Assembly: GCA_002407045.1 (NCBI GenBank)
Contig: DHKB01000011.1
Location: 1 to 64,000, forward strand
Reading direction: 5' to 3'
DNA: 64,000 bases
Source of the DNA: Candidatus Bruticola papionis
GTDB taxonomy: Bacteria > Vulcanimicrobiota > Xenobia > Xenobiales > Xenobiaceae
Both the position numbers and the translations under genes were made by a program. Shown here in pieces: positions 44,995 to 54,726 of this stretch. The notes beneath the pieces were generated by a model. The model had not been told where the DNA came from. It did not search any database and worked only from the letters and a program-made list of their open reading frames with translations. Within the stretch, counting starts at the first letter, position 1, and the number at the start of each line of letters is the position of its first letter.

Positions 44995-45166
44995 TTTTCG
45001 TTTTCTCCTTATAAAATCGGCTTTGACCAAGACTTAAACCAGGCCTGGGGTTCGCCTTCCAAACTTGCAAGCCTGCCAAAGCTAAGTCAAAGGCAACCAG
45101 CTCCAGTCTTAGCTATGCAGCGATTTTGTTAAGCGATATTAGCTTCATTGCCTATCGCTAAAAGAA

Positions 45167-45622
45167 TTAAAGGTCTATGTTTTTTGTATAAATCTTTTTG
45201 CCCTCAATTTCTAGCATGTACATATGAGGATATTGTCCACCCCGAGGCTCAGAAACGCTGCCTGGGTTTATATAAAGCACATCATTTTCATAATATTGCT
45301 TGTAACGGTGAGTATGACCATAAACAACAACATCTATTTTGTGAGGATCGGGAGTAAAAGACAAATTGTCCAAATTATGAATAACGTAGATATTTACATC
45401 TTCTACATGGAGTACGGCATCTTTAGGTAAATCGTCCGCCCAAGGACGCCAATCGCAATTGCCACGCACAGCCGTTACGGGAGCAACAGTGGCCAGCTCC
45501 TCCAAAATCAGTGGATCTTCAGTATCTCCAGCACAAATAATATAGTCGCAATCTTCTAAATAGTCCATAACGTGAGGATCAAGCCGACCATGAATATCAG
45601 AAATTAAAGCCACATTTGTCAT
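45167..45622 (-). CDS. YfcE/MJ0936-family metallophosphoesterase
   Basis: The protein has 151 residues. Dinuclear metal motifs in order: ISDIHG (Asp, His), AGDTED (Asp), RGNCDW (Asn), VIHN and YGHTHRY (His-x-His), then INPGSVSEPRG. YfcE-type enzymes hydrolyse phosphodiesters and small phospho-compounds; the natural substrate is unknown. It follows the UPF0270 gene by two bases in the dnaX operon. Confidence 0.92.
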   Translation of the reverse strand: MTNVALISDIHGRLDPHVMDYLEDCDYIICAGDTEDPLILEELATVAPVTAVRGNCDWRPWADDLPKDAVLHVEDVNIYVIHNLDNLSFTPDPHKIDVVVYGHTHRYKQYYENDVLYINPGSVSEPRGGQYPHMYMLEIEGKKIYTKNIDL

Positions 45623-45624
45623 AA

Positions 45625-45855
45625 CTAAATTTGCTCTTTTTTTACAATATTGATTTCTTCTTCTACAGGATCAAACATTATAGCTAACTGGTGGTCAGCT
45701 AACTTCTTCTTGAGAATATCCACTCTCTTTTGCAAAGGCATAGGGCATTCGTAGCCTCCGCGAGTGGCATATTCTTCCAAAACTCCTTGCAAAGCCTCGT
45801 CGCTTAAGCGCTCATAAGGAACTTCTATTAAACGGCTGTCAATCTCTTCATCCAT
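45625..45855 (-). CDS. UPF0270 (YheU-like) small protein
   Basis: The protein has 76 residues. It follows the YheU/UPF0270 pattern: LIEVPYERLSDEALQGVLEE, then YATRGGYEC, then a helical LQKRVDILKKKLADHQLAIM FDPVEEEINIV. The molecular role of the family is unknown. It sits six bases after dnaX and two before the phosphoesterase, so it is translated from the same message. Confidence 0.7.
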   Translation of the reverse strand: MDEEIDSRLIEVPYERLSDEALQGVLEEYATRGGYECPMPLQKRVDILKKKLADHQLAIMFDPVEEEINIVKKEQI

Positions 45856-45861
45856 AATATT

Positions 45862-47829
45862 TTAAGCCTCCACCCGCGTAGTAGGATCAGATGCACTACC
45901 ATTAGCATACTTGCTTAAAGTTTGTCCAGCGAAACTATTAAGCACCAAATTTACAGTATGCATATATTCATCTTGCGGGTTGATAGTAGCAACCTTACCA
46001 AGACGTAAATCTATTTGAATAGGGCGTTGCATAGCTTCTGTCAAAACATTTTCAATGTTCGTACGCTCTTTGGAAGCAGCTTCGTAGTCGTCCTGACGAT
46101 CGCTTTCAAATTTTATAACGATCACACCTTGGCGAGCCGAAAGGCACTTAGTGCCGCGAACCAAAGCAAAAATAGACGGTTTCTTATCTTCCAAGTAAGC
46201 CAGCAATTTTTGCCAGAACTTGCCAGCACTGCCTTGTTTATTTTTAGTTTCGTTTTGGGAAGGCAAAGCCGAAGTTTTGGTAACAGCGGCACTTTTAGAC
46301 TCAACTTCAACTTTAGTAGCCGATGGCGAAGCTGAGACTTTTGTCGTCGTCCCCCAGCCCAAATCGTCAATTTGCCCTTCTCCAGAGGCTGCTCCAGAGG
46401 AAGTAGTTGCCACATTTGGAGCCAATGGCTGAGTATTCTTGACTACTTTTCCTACATTCGGCTTAACGAAACCGGAATCAGCCACTGCAACTGGCACAGA
46501 ATTTACTACCGATATCGAAGAATGCTCAAGACTGCTTGCCTGAACCTCAACAGCTGAAGCTTTGGCCACAGCATTGCCATTTGCAGATTTTGCCTGAGCA
46601 ATAGACGGCTGAACCGAATAGCTGCTTGTAAGCATTTTTAAAGCTGAAACTTCAGCTTCCAAAGCTTCAATTCTGGCTAAAAGGCTGCTTTCATCAGTTC
46701 CCGCTAACGGTGCAGTCAGTTGAATAAGCACTGTTTCCCAAACCAAACGCGCATTTTGGCTGCCAGAAAGGCGACGTTGCAATTCGCTTATACTGCCAAT
46801 CCAATTTAAAATCGTCCCCAACTTTACCAATTGGCTGCGCTTAACCAACTCTTGAAAATAATTGTCAGTTACTCCTAAAGCTTCTTGATCGGCAGCTTTC
46901 ACACAAACTAGCATCATCTGGCGCAAATACTCTAAAAGCTCGGCAGCCAATTTGTTTAAGTTGCGTCCTTTGTTGATCAATTCATTCAAAAGGTTCAACA
47001 CTTGCCCCGCATCTTGAGCGATAAAGCCAGACACAAGATTTTGAATAGCTTCAGCTCCAGCTAAGCCCAAAAGACCGCGCACATCTTCTCCGCTAATTTG
47101 CTGGTTATCACCTTGCTGGCAGCAGAAAAACATAGCTTGCTCCAGAGTTACCAAAGCGTCGCGCATGGAGCCTTCAGAGGATCTAGCTATAAGTTCGGCG
47201 GCTAAATCATCAATTTGCACATTTTCTTTGGCGGCAATGTTTTTTATATGATCGACAGTTTGCTGCAAAGTAAAGCGCTGGAAGTTGTAACGCTGACAAC
47301 GAGAAATAATAGTAGCCGGAATTTTTTCCGGATCGGTAGTCGCTAAAATAAAAACGACATGCTTGGGAGGCTCTTCCAGCGTTTTCAAAAGTGCGTTAAA
47401 AGAAGAGTCGGATAATTTATGGACTTCGTCAATAATATAAACTTTATAGCGCACCTGAGCCGGAGCGAATTGCACCTTATCGACAATAAATTCTCGGATT
47501 TTGTCTACCTGAGTATTGGAAGCAGCGTCAATTTCCAATACATCTAAACATGAGCCTTCAGCAATAGAGCGACACGCCGAACACTGGCAACAAGGTTCAG
47601 CCGTCGGCCCCGAATGTGGATTATCGGCAGTACCCTCACAATTTAAGGCTTTAGCTAAAATTCTGGCCGTACTAGTTTTACCAGTACCACGTGGACCACA
47701 AAAAAGATAAACATTGGCCATACGACCGGAAGCCAAACTATTTTTTAAAGTTCTGACTACAACTTCTTGACCGATTAAATCTTCAAATTTTTGGGAGCGA
47801 TATTTTTGAAAAAGCGAGACACTGGCCAT
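45862..47829 (-). CDS. dnaX: DNA polymerase III subunit gamma/tau
   Basis: The protein has 655 residues. The clamp-loader AAA+ domain has P-loop GPRGTGKTS (residues 45-53), a four-Cys zinc module (starting at NCEG and CCQCSAC), Walker B YIIDEVHKLS and sensor ATTDPEKIPATIISRCQRYN. Domain III follows to about 365. The tau-type tail holds an Ala/Ser/Val-rich linker (about 405-520) and a C-terminal domain near 530-640. I see no slippery A-run that would force a gamma product. It heads the dnaX-UPF0270-YfcE-ybaB-recR set. Confidence 0.97.
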   Translation of the reverse strand: MASVSLFQKYRSQKFEDLIGQEVVVRTLKNSLASGRMANVYLFCGPRGTGKTSTARILAKALNCEGTADNPHSGPTAEPCCQCSACRSIAEGSCLDVLEIDAASNTQVDKIREFIVDKVQFAPAQVRYKVYIIDEVHKLSDSSFNALLKTLEEPPKHVVFILATTDPEKIPATIISRCQRYNFQRFTLQQTVDHIKNIAAKENVQIDDLAAELIARSSEGSMRDALVTLEQAMFFCCQQGDNQQISGEDVRGLLGLAGAEAIQNLVSGFIAQDAGQVLNLLNELINKGRNLNKLAAELLEYLRQMMLVCVKAADQEALGVTDNYFQELVKRSQLVKLGTILNWIGSISELQRRLSGSQNARLVWETVLIQLTAPLAGTDESSLLARIEALEAEVSALKMLTSSYSVQPSIAQAKSANGNAVAKASAVEVQASSLEHSSISVVNSVPVAVADSGFVKPNVGKVVKNTQPLAPNVATTSSGAASGEGQIDDLGWGTTTKVSASPSATKVEVESKSAAVTKTSALPSQNETKNKQGSAGKFWQKLLAYLEDKKPSIFALVRGTKCLSARQGVIVIKFESDRQDDYEAASKERTNIENVLTEAMQRPIQIDLRLGKVATINPQDEYMHTVNLVLNSFAGQTLSKYANGSASDPTTRVEA

Positions 47830-47854
47830 GTTAATTAAAAAGAACTCCTAGAAT

Positions 47855-48205
47855 TTAGCTGCGGCTTTCAGTTTTTGCTGAAAAGAATTGAGCAAAATCG
47901 GGAACTAGACGCACATGAAACTCCATATTTTTAATTGATTGACTTTGCTTAATAGGTTCCACTTGCTCTTCAGGCGGCGGTAAGGGGCAGTTTTTGCCTC
48001 CAGAGATAGGGCCACTATTTAAATCTTGATAAAAAACCCAAGCGGCAATAAGCACAATTACGAACATTAGGGGCAACAAAAAGCCAAAAACAAAACAGCC
48101 CAAAGCGGAAAAAAGAATCTTTAAGCCTACATTTCCAGGAATAGCATAAAACTCTTTAATGCGTTCATATACTTTTAAAGCACTATTGCCAATTTTCTCC
48201 CACAT
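47855..48205 (-). CDS. Small membrane protein upstream of dnaX, unknown
   Basis: The protein has 116 residues from the ATG at 48205 (GGAGG 11 bases upstream); a GTG six codons earlier would put the SD inside the gene. One long hydrophobic region (VGLKILFSALGCFVFGFLLP, LMFVIVLIAAWVFY) could form two helices. A Pro/Glu segment and a soluble tail (MEFHVRLVPDFAQFFSAK) follow. I do not recognise a family. It lies 25 bases before dnaX and is probably co-transcribed. Confidence 0.6.
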   Translation of the reverse strand: MWEKIGNSALKVYERIKEFYAIPGNVGLKILFSALGCFVFGFLLPLMFVIVLIAAWVFYQDLNSGPISGGKNCPLPPPEEQVEPIKQSQSIKNMEFHVRLVPDFAQFFSAKTESRS

Positions 48206-48223
48206 AAACGCCCAAGCCTCCAC

Positions 48224-48426
48224 TTTTCTCTTATGGCCTCGAGCTCTTTTAATTTAAGAGCAAACTTGGTTTACCTTCCGCTATAGCCTAAGCTTAGCTA
48301 CCAAAGCAAACTTGGCTAAACATAGCCTAAGCCCGTAAAAAATGTTAAAATCGAGGTCGGCCGAAAATTTTGGCCCTATTCTAATGGACGCGATTTCTGA
48401 GATCCGCCCTATAAGGAATTTCAACT
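48224..48426. other. Divergent promoter region with imperfect direct repeats
   Basis: AGCAAACTTGG occurs at 48259-48269 and 48305-48315, and ATAGCCTAAGC occurs at 48283-48293 and 48322-48332, so a block of about 36-46 bases is present twice. It lies upstream of glnS on one side and the small membrane protein/dnaX on the other. Confidence 0.5.
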
Positions 48427-50139
48427 ATGAGTAACGATACTAATACAGAGCGCGTGGAATCTACTTCTCCTCACGCTACCAATTTTATCCGCAACATCAT
48501 CGACGAGGATTTGGCTAGCGGCAAGCATACTACCGTAGTCACCCGTTTTCCGCCCGAGCCCAACGGTTATTTACACGTCGGCCACGCTAAAGCTATTTGC
48601 TTAGACTTTGGCTTAGCTCGCGACTACCATGGTACTTGCCATTTACGCATGGACGACACCAACCCAGGCAAAGAAGAGACCGAGTACATCAACGCCATTA
48701 AAGAAGACGTAAAGTGGCTCGGCTTCGAGTGGGGCGACAAAGTTTACAACGCTTCCGATTATTTTGATCAGCTTTACGAATATGCCGAGCGCCTGATTAT
48801 GAAGGGCAAAGCTTACGTAGATGATTCCAGTGCCGAAGAGATTCGCCTGAGCCGCGGTACCCTTACCGAGCCCGGCAAAAATAGTCCTTGCCGCGATCGC
48901 TCCGTAGAAGAGAACTTAGATCTTTTCCGTCGCATGAAAGCTGGAGAGTTCCCCGATGGTGCCAAAGTTTTGCGCGCCAAAATTGACATGGCTCATCCCA
49001 ATATTGTCATGCGCGATCCTACTCTGTATCGTATTCGTCATCAGTCCCATCCTCACACTGGTGACAAGTGGTGCATCTATCCTATGTACGACTTCACTCA
49101 TTGCCTCTCCGACTCTATTGAAGGTATCACCCACTCTCTGTGCACTTTAGAGTTTGAGAACAACCGTCCCCTTTATGACTGGGTCTTGGAAAATGTAGGT
49201 GTAGAGTGCCGTCCTCGTCAAATTGAGTTTTCCCGCCTCAACTTAGAATCAGTAATCGTCAGTAAACGTAAGCTCCTCCAGTTGGTCAAAGAGCATCGCG
49301 TCAACGGTTGGGACGATCCTCGTATGCCAACTATCGCCGGTATGCGCCGTCGCGGCTATACTCCTGAATCTATCCGTTTATTCTGCGATCGTATCGGTAT
49401 TAGCAAAGCCGAAACTTGGACTAGTTATTCAGTTTTTGAGCAAGCTGTTCGTGATGACCTCAACCCCAAAGTGCCGCGCATTATGGGCGTACTCCGTCCT
49501 TTAAAACTTGTCATTGACAACTATCCCGAAGGCCAAGTAGAAGAGTTTGAAGCTCCTTACTTCCCCGACGATCCGCCTAAGATGGGCCATCGCAATCTCA
49601 AATTCACCAAAGAGATCTTCATCGAGCGCGACGACTTTATGGAAGAGCCCGTGCCTAAGTTCTTCCGTTTAGCTCCCGGTCGCGAAGTGCGTTTGCGCCG
49701 CGCCTATATCATTAAGTGTGAGTCTGTAGTTAAAGACGAAAATGGCAACATCACTGAAGTCCATTGCACTTATGATCCCGAGTCCAAAGGCGGTAATGCT
49801 GCTGACGGCCGCAAGATTAAAGGTACTTTACATTGGGTATCCGCTACCGAGTCTATTCCTTGCGAAGTTAGACTTTATGATCGCCTCTTTGCTGTCGATC
49901 ACCCGGCTACTCGCGAAGACGTCAACTTTATTGATGAACTTAACCCCAACTCTTTGGAAATCATTACCGATGCTAGAGTAGAGAGCAGCGTAGCCGAAAC
50001 TCCGGCCGGCAAGTGGTTCCAATTTGAGCGTACCGGTTATTTCTATACCGATAAAGATACCACTAAGGATCACTTGGTCTTTAACCGCGTAGTCACCTTA
50101 AAAGATACTTGGGCTAAGATTATGCAAGGCAAAAAGTAG
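48427..50139 (+). CDS. glnS: Glutaminyl-tRNA synthetase
   Basis: The 570-residue class I synthetase has the HIGH motif [17 protein letters not shown], the KMSKS-equivalent [11 protein letters not shown], and the GlnRS-specific [20 protein letters not shown]. The C-terminal anticodon-binding barrels are complete (about 350-560). Having GlnRS suggests direct charging of tRNA-Gln rather than the GatCAB route, though both can coexist. AAGGAA precedes the ATG; strong codon bias. Confidence 0.97.
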   Translation: MSNDTNTERVESTSPHATNFIRNIIDEDLASGKHTTVVTRFPPEPNGYLHVGHAKAICLDFGLARDYHGTCHLRMDDTNPGKEETEYINAIKEDVKWLGFEWGDKVYNASDYFDQLYEYAERLIMKGKAYVDDSSAEEIRLSRGTLTEPGKNSPCRDRSVEENLDLFRRMKAGEFPDGAKVLRAKIDMAHPNIVMRDPTLYRIRHQSHPHTGDKWCIYPMYDFTHCLSDSIEGITHSLCTLEFENNRPLYDWVLENVGVECRPRQIEFSRLNLESVIVSKRKLLQLVKEHRVNGWDDPRMPTIAGMRRRGYTPESIRLFCDRIGISKAETWTSYSVFEQAVRDDLNPKVPRIMGVLRPLKLVIDNYPEGQVEEFEAPYFPDDPPKMGHRNLKFTKEIFIERDDFMEEPVPKFFRLAPGREVRLRRAYIIKCESVVKDENGNITEVHCTYDPESKGGNAADGRKIKGTLHWVSATESIPCEVRLYDRLFAVDHPATREDVNFIDELNPNSLEIITDARVESSVAETPAGKWFQFERTGYFYTDKDTTKDHLVFNRVVTLKDTWAKIMQGKK

Positions 50140-50165
50140 GCTTTTAAGTTACAAACGCTAACATG

Positions 50166-50203
50166 CAAAAAGACCGCCTTCTCTTTGGAGAGGCGGTCTT
50201 TTC
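50166..50203. terminator. Bidirectional terminator after glnS
   Basis: AAAAGACCGCC pairs with GGCGGTCTTTT, with an inner CTC/GAG extension, between convergent glnS and the phosphorylase gene. Confidence 0.9.
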
Positions 50204-50265
50204 TATTACTATTTGCTTAGATGCAAACAAGCTATACTAGCTCAGTTATTCCTATAACAAAGCCA

Positions 50266-51069
50266 TTACATAGTGTCGCCAGCTAAAGCATGGTGGCAAG
50301 AACAATCTTGGCTTAAATCGATTTTTTCGATAATTTTATAAATGAGCGCTTTTACTTTTTGGTTATTTTCGGCAAAAACTCGGCTCACTTCATCACCAGT
50401 TACAGCTTCGGCTATACCTTCAATACCAGCATCGTAGTCGGTAATTAAAGAGACGTTAACGTAGCAAATTTCCATTTCGCGAGCCAAATAGCACTCAGGA
50501 TAGCCGGTCATGTTAACGACATGCCAGCCCATTTTTCTAAACCATTCGCTTTCGGCTCTAGTCGAAAAACGCGGTCCTTGTATTACAACCATGGTACCTT
50601 TAGGATGAACTTCAATGCCAAGTTCTTTAGCACATTCTACAACTAAAGGACGCAAACTAGGGCAATAAGGCTCGGCTCCAGTTAAATGGCGCACTTCCGG
50701 CCCTTCGAAGAACGTGTCTTGACGTCCCCAAGTTCTATCCACAAATTGATCGCAAACAACAAAACTTCCAGGCTTAATATCAGCTTGCAAACTACCTGCA
50801 GCACAAGGGCCAATAATAGCTTTTACACCCAGTTGCTTCATAGCCCAAAGGTTAGCCCTATAGGGAATATGCGTAGGCGACAAACGATGATCGGCGCCAT
50901 GACGAGGCAAAAAGGCTACGCGCTTGCCGTGAATATTGATTAAAGAAATTTTGTCGCTAGTAGGGCCATAGGGCGTGTTAAGCGCAATCATTTCCGCATT
51001 AGAATCTAAACTATAAAAACCGGAACCGCCAAAAACGCCAATATCTGCTTTAGCATTGCAAGTAAACAT
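50266..51069 (-). CDS. mtnP: S-methyl-5'-thioadenosine phosphorylase
   Basis: The protein has 267 residues. PNP/MTAP motifs in order: IGVFGGSGFYSL, FLPRHGADHRLSPTHIPYRA, IIGPCAAGSLQADIKPGSFV, VVIQGPRFSTRAESEWFRKM, NMTGYPECYLAREMEICYVN, VSLITDYDAG. The enzyme splits methylthioadenosine (from polyamine and related pathways) to adenine and methylthioribose 1-phosphate. Close relatives act on methylthioinosine, and sequence alone does not settle that. AAAGG precedes the ATG. Confidence 0.9.
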   Translation of the reverse strand: MFTCNAKADIGVFGGSGFYSLDSNAEMIALNTPYGPTSDKISLINIHGKRVAFLPRHGADHRLSPTHIPYRANLWAMKQLGVKAIIGPCAAGSLQADIKPGSFVVCDQFVDRTWGRQDTFFEGPEVRHLTGAEPYCPSLRPLVVECAKELGIEVHPKGTMVVIQGPRFSTRAESEWFRKMGWHVVNMTGYPECYLAREMEICYVNVSLITDYDAGIEGIAEAVTGDEVSRVFAENNQKVKALIYKIIEKIDLSQDCSCHHALAGDTM

Positions 51070-51162
51070 AAAATAAAACCTTTCTCAGCCGAGCGAACTA
51101 ATCTGTCGCCAAGCTACTTTCGGCGCTATTCTAGCCAAAATAAAGTCGGCCTTTTTTAAGGC

Positions 51163-52104
51163 TTAAATGTTTTCTAAACACTCCTTTATTTTAAGGCCTA
51201 TAGCTTGGGCGACTGGTGGTGGAAATGCATTACCTATCATGCGGCAAGCGGCCGTTTTTTTATGGCCGAAAGTCCAGGTATCGGGAAAACCTTGCAGCCG
51301 AGCCATCATGCGACTAGTTAAGCGCGGCATACCCTCAAAATCGGGTTCAGGCGCATTGTTAGCTATACCCAATCCATCCACTCCCAATTCTGCCCAAGCT
51401 TTGCGGGAACGTACTGGCCCCAGATCCGGTCCTCCATGTTTTTTTGATCCACCAACTAAAGTTGGAGCCACTTTATCAGCCTTTTTTGCCCAAGCTTTGG
51501 CTCCATTCCAGCCACGCTCAGCCATTAAATCTACTAAACAATTGCCTACAGTTTGCGCTTGACTTCTGTCGCCATTAGGATAAGAAAAACATCCTTGCTC
51601 ACCTTCAGCTATACCTACAATAACTACCCTGGGCCTAAGTTGCGGGACTCCAAAATCAGAAGCATTTAATAATTTTATTTGTACATCGTAACCTAAATTT
51701 TCAATAGAATCCAAAATATAATGGCGATATTCAGTAAAGCCACTTTCCAAAAAGCCTTTAACATTTTCCAGCATAACAGCCCTAGGCTTCATTTCCCTAA
51801 TTAAACGAATAGCCTCAGGAAAAAGGTCGCGCTCGTCATTTTGTCCCAATTGCTTGCCAGCTACGGAAAATGGTGGACAAGGTACTCCACCAGCCAAAAG
51901 ATCCACCCCTTGAAAACCGCAACCACTGAAATGGCGAACATCTTCACATATTACATTCCATTCCGGACGGTTTTTCTTTAAAACTTGGCAATATTCACTT
52001 TCATATTCCACTAAAGCAATGTGAAAAAAACCTGCCAAAGCCAATCCCAAGGCCTGTCCGCCAGCTCCGGCGCAAATTTCTACACAAGTTAAAGGCTTTA
52101 GCAA
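51163..52104 (-). CDS. Orphan C5-cytosine DNA methyltransferase
   Basis: The protein has 313 residues. Motif I EICAGAGGQALGLALAGF (about 9-26), motif IV GGVPCPPFSVAGKQ with catalytic Cys76, motif VI ENVKG (113-117), motif VIII QLRPRVVIVG and motif X MIGNAFPPPVAQAIG are all intact, so it should be active. The target recognition region (about 190-260) is short and its site cannot be read. No endonuclease is next to it. The only usual start in frame is a TTG with no clear SD. It lies beside three tRNA genes, a common integration site, which hints at horizontal gain. Confidence 0.92.
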   Translation of the reverse strand: MLKPLTCVEICAGAGGQALGLALAGFFHIALVEYESEYCQVLKKNRPEWNVICEDVRHFSGCGFQGVDLLAGGVPCPPFSVAGKQLGQNDERDLFPEAIRLIREMKPRAVMLENVKGFLESGFTEYRHYILDSIENLGYDVQIKLLNASDFGVPQLRPRVVIVGIAEGEQGCFSYPNGDRSQAQTVGNCLVDLMAERGWNGAKAWAKKADKVAPTLVGGSKKHGGPDLGPVRSRKAWAELGVDGLGIANNAPEPDFEGMPRLTSRMMARLQGFPDTWTFGHKKTAACRMIGNAFPPPVAQAIGLKIKECLENI

Positions 52105-52222
52105 TTTAGTTAGTTCTCTTTCAAAGATTGTTTAATACCGCTACATGATACTAAAAATATGCTCTATGTCAAAAAAAATATAAAAAAAAGACCCTAACCA
52201 CTAGAGTTAAGATCCTATCCTA

Positions 52223-52299
52223 TGGTGGACGAGAACGGACTCGAACCGCCGACCCCCTGCTTGTAAGGCAGGTGCTCTAACCAACTGAGCTACTCGTCC
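52223..52299 (-). tRNA. tRNA-Val (UAC)
   Basis: The cloverleaf is complete: acceptor GGACGAG/CTCGTCC, D-loop AGTTGGTTA, anticodon loop CTTACAA with TAC, T-loop TTCGAGT, discriminator A and an encoded CCA. Confidence 0.95.
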
Positions 52300-52392
52300 A
52301 AAAAAAAGAGAAGCTTCTCAGTAAACGCTGTTTAACTAAATCAGCCTCTCATTCTATTTAACCGCCTTCCCTATGAAGGACAGTGTTTTAAG

Positions 52393-52469
52393 TGGTAGCC
52401 CGGACGGGAATCGAACCCGTGATCTCCGGCTTGAAAGGCCAGCGTCCTAAACCGCTAGACCACCGGGCC
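52393..52469 (-). tRNA. tRNA-Glu (UUC)
   Basis: The acceptor strands are GGCCCGG/CCGGGCT (terminal G-U), the anticodon loop is CTTTCAA with TTC, the T-loop is TTCGATT, and CCA is encoded. Confidence 0.95.
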
Positions 52470-52501
52470 ATGTACACTTTTTCTGAACACCGAGGGGGTC
52501 T

Positions 52502-52577
52502 TGGTGGGCCCACCTGGATTCGAACCAGGGACCAATTAGTTATGAGCCAACTGCTCTAACCGCTGAGCTATGGGCCC
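52502..52577 (-). tRNA. tRNA with CAU anticodon, probably tRNA-Ile2 (or elongator Met)
   Basis: The acceptor is GGGCCCA/TGGGCCC, the anticodon loop is CTCATAA, and CCA is encoded. The TTGGTC variable region and GAGCAG segment resemble tRNA-Ile2, in which C34 is modified to lysidine by TilS. Elongator tRNA-Met has the same anticodon, so identity is not certain. It is not an initiator: the acceptor is fully paired. Confidence 0.85.
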
Positions 52578-52728
52578 GAACTCCTCTGGCTCCGCTAATA
52601 TACCACCCCGGCCCAAATAATGCAATACCCTTTTAGAAAAAAGCTTAACTTTTTTTCACGATATTTACGCTAAGCCTAATTTTCCTACACAGCGTTGTTG
52701 TTCTTACCGTATCTAGCTTTTAACCAGC

Positions 52729-54024
52729 CTAAAAATTAATATAAAGCTGAGCGCTTTGTAGTGCCGACAAATGGTTTTCTAAGCCGAAATAAGTTTCACA
52801 AGCGCGGGAAATTTGTTTAAGCTTATAGCAACGCTTCTGAGCTACAAAAACATAAAAGCGCCATAAACTGCGATGCTTGTCACGTAACACGTTAACTTCC
52901 GGCAAGTGCAAAGAAGCTAGTGAGCGCGGCTCTTCTGGCCCTATCTTTACCAAAACTTCAGCTTCTTTTAATTGCATATTAGCTGAAGGGCAGTAGACAA
53001 TAAGTTCTCCGGGCTCAAGTCCAAGCTCAGTAGTAAGTTTTTCTTCAGCTTCTTTGCGCAATTCAGCTTTGTTATGAAAGCGATCTACCAGCTGAGCTTC
53101 TTTTTCATAGCCAATGCGCCTAGTTAAAACGTAAGCGCGTTTATAAATCTTGCGCGAACTGAAAGCTTTTAATACTCTGGCTACTAAAGGATCATCGCCA
53201 AAGTGCCACTCAATATAAGCTAAAAGACGCTCATCACCCAAAGGTAAAATGTCTTTAAGCTTTAAGCCAAGCTCTAGAGCGCGTTCTACAATTCTGGAAA
53301 TCATAGCCCCAGAAGCAGTCTTGGTATGATGAAAGAAAACGCGTTCAGTCAAAAAGTAGCGTAAACGCAATAAGTTAATAACTTCGGAAACTAGATCTTC
53401 TCTAACTACGCCATTTTTCTGGCAGTCTAGATATAAATGGCTGCCATCGGTACGTAAGCTGCGTATAATGCGTTTGTCATATTTTTGCGAAAGGCCGCAA
53501 AAGAAAGCGTCGCGAGCCAAATAATCTAAAAGATCGGCACAAAACATGCCGCTAATAAGTTCACTTTGCCAAGCTTTATCAGCTTGGCCGCAGAGAATAT
53601 TTTTTACAGGCTCAGCTATATTCAGCTTATGCAATACTTTACCTAATTCGGTGCGCTTATTAAAAAATAGCTCAAAACGCTCCGGTGAATCGTGGCGACT
53701 GAAAATACGCCGCTCGTCTTCTACAGTATGGCCAAAGGGAATATGGCCTATATCATGCAAAAGAGCAGCCGCACCCACAGCCAGCTTTTCGGAACCGCTT
53801 ATCTTGGTACCAAACTCTTCCAAAATTTTTAAAAGAGTAAGGGCAAGATGACAAGTACCTAAGCTATGCTCAAAGCGAGTGTGAACTGCTCCAGGATAAA
53901 CAAGAGAAGCTGTACCTAATTGCTTTATGCCTCGAAGCCTTTGCATTTGGGCTGTATCTATAAGCTCAATTAGCTCATCAGGCAGAAAAATATCTTCGTG
54001 TACAGGATCTCTAAATATTTTCAA
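52729..54024 (-). CDS. HD-domain phosphohydrolase (dGTPase/SAMHD1-like)
   Basis: The protein has 431 residues. The N-terminus DPVHEDIFLPDELIELIDTA and LRGIKQLGTASLVYPGAVHT RFEHSLG is typical of the YdhJ/SAMHD1-like branch. The metal site reads HTRFEHSLG, then LLHDIGHIPFGHTVED (His-Asp). A C-terminal region (about 300-431) is helical and basic. Family members hydrolyse dNTPs or other nucleotides; the substrate is unknown. It is translated three bases after the preceding acidic protein. Confidence 0.85.
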   Translation of the reverse strand: MKIFRDPVHEDIFLPDELIELIDTAQMQRLRGIKQLGTASLVYPGAVHTRFEHSLGTCHLALTLLKILEEFGTKISGSEKLAVGAAALLHDIGHIPFGHTVEDERRIFSRHDSPERFELFFNKRTELGKVLHKLNIAEPVKNILCGQADKAWQSELISGMFCADLLDYLARDAFFCGLSQKYDKRIIRSLRTDGSHLYLDCQKNGVVREDLVSEVINLLRLRYFLTERVFFHHTKTASGAMISRIVERALELGLKLKDILPLGDERLLAYIEWHFGDDPLVARVLKAFSSRKIYKRAYVLTRRIGYEKEAQLVDRFHNKAELRKEAEEKLTTELGLEPGELIVYCPSANMQLKEAEVLVKIGPEEPRSLASLHLPEVNVLRDKHRSLWRFYVFVAQKRCYKLKQISRACETYFGLENHLSALQSAQLYINF

Positions 54025-54027
54025 AGC

Positions 54028-54507
54028 TTATTCTTCGTCTTCTCCGTCATCTTCTTCGCTGAGTTCACCAGAATAGACGGACACTTCACGGATCATGCAA
54101 TCTAACTGGGCCGCACTAAGCTGGCTGACTGGACAAGCAGCTTGTAAGATAACATATTCACAACCGTCGCCCTTGCTAATCATTAAGCGGCTATAAATAA
54201 GATTCTGGTCGCAGAAGCGCAATAATTCAGCAGGATCCAAATCTTCAGTGTATTCGCCAATTTCGGCTTCCACTACTACAGCTTCAGCTTCATGGTACAT
54301 AGCGTCGTCGATATCGACCATGAAAACGTCTACTTCAGGCTGATCATCCTGATAAACGCGGAAAACATTTTCTTCCGGAATCCATTCGGCTTCCATGTGC
54401 TCATCATGATACTTAGCGTAGACAATGAGCTCATCCATTAAATTATTAAGATATTCTGGGGCCTCTAAAGACTCTTCTTCAGGATTTACAGCTTCAGGAT
54501 CGGTCAT
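54028..54507 (-). CDS. Acidic hypothetical protein (possibly YbjN/chaperone-like fold)
   Basis: The protein has 159 residues from the ATG at 54507 (AGGAG 11 bases upstream); the longer frame adds 13 residues. It is very acidic, especially at both ends (EDDGEDEE). The middle alternates strands and helices (FRVYQDDQPEVDVFMVDIDD, LLRFCDQNLIYSRLMISKGD), like YbjN or type III chaperone folds, but the match is only by pattern. It shares a transcript with the HD protein. Confidence 0.55.
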   Translation of the reverse strand: MTDPEAVNPEEESLEAPEYLNNLMDELIVYAKYHDEHMEAEWIPEENVFRVYQDDQPEVDVFMVDIDDAMYHEAEAVVVEAEIGEYTEDLDPAELLRFCDQNLIYSRLMISKGDGCEYVILQAACPVSQLSAAQLDCMIREVSVYSGELSEEDDGEDEE

Positions 54508-54626
54508 AAGAAAAAAACTCCTAAATATAGGCGGAAGTTTACCCAAAAAGGCTCCGCCTTTGACAAAATTGTGCCGTTCCTAGTTCTCTTAGGGGTGCTC
54601 TTTCACCTTTTATAGCACGCTAACAG

Positions 54627-54671
54627 AAAAAGGCTGCTGCCGAGAAATAAGATAACTCGGCAACAGCCTTC
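54627..54671 (-). terminator. Terminator after nuclease paralogue A
   Basis: AAGGCTG-c-TGCCGAG pairs with CTCGGCA-a-CAGCCTT; T5 follows on the minus strand. Confidence 0.85.
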
Positions 54672-54726
54672 CATAAGCTATAAAGTTTCGATCCGCTGCG
54701 GCAGCAACAAACCGAAACTTAATTGC

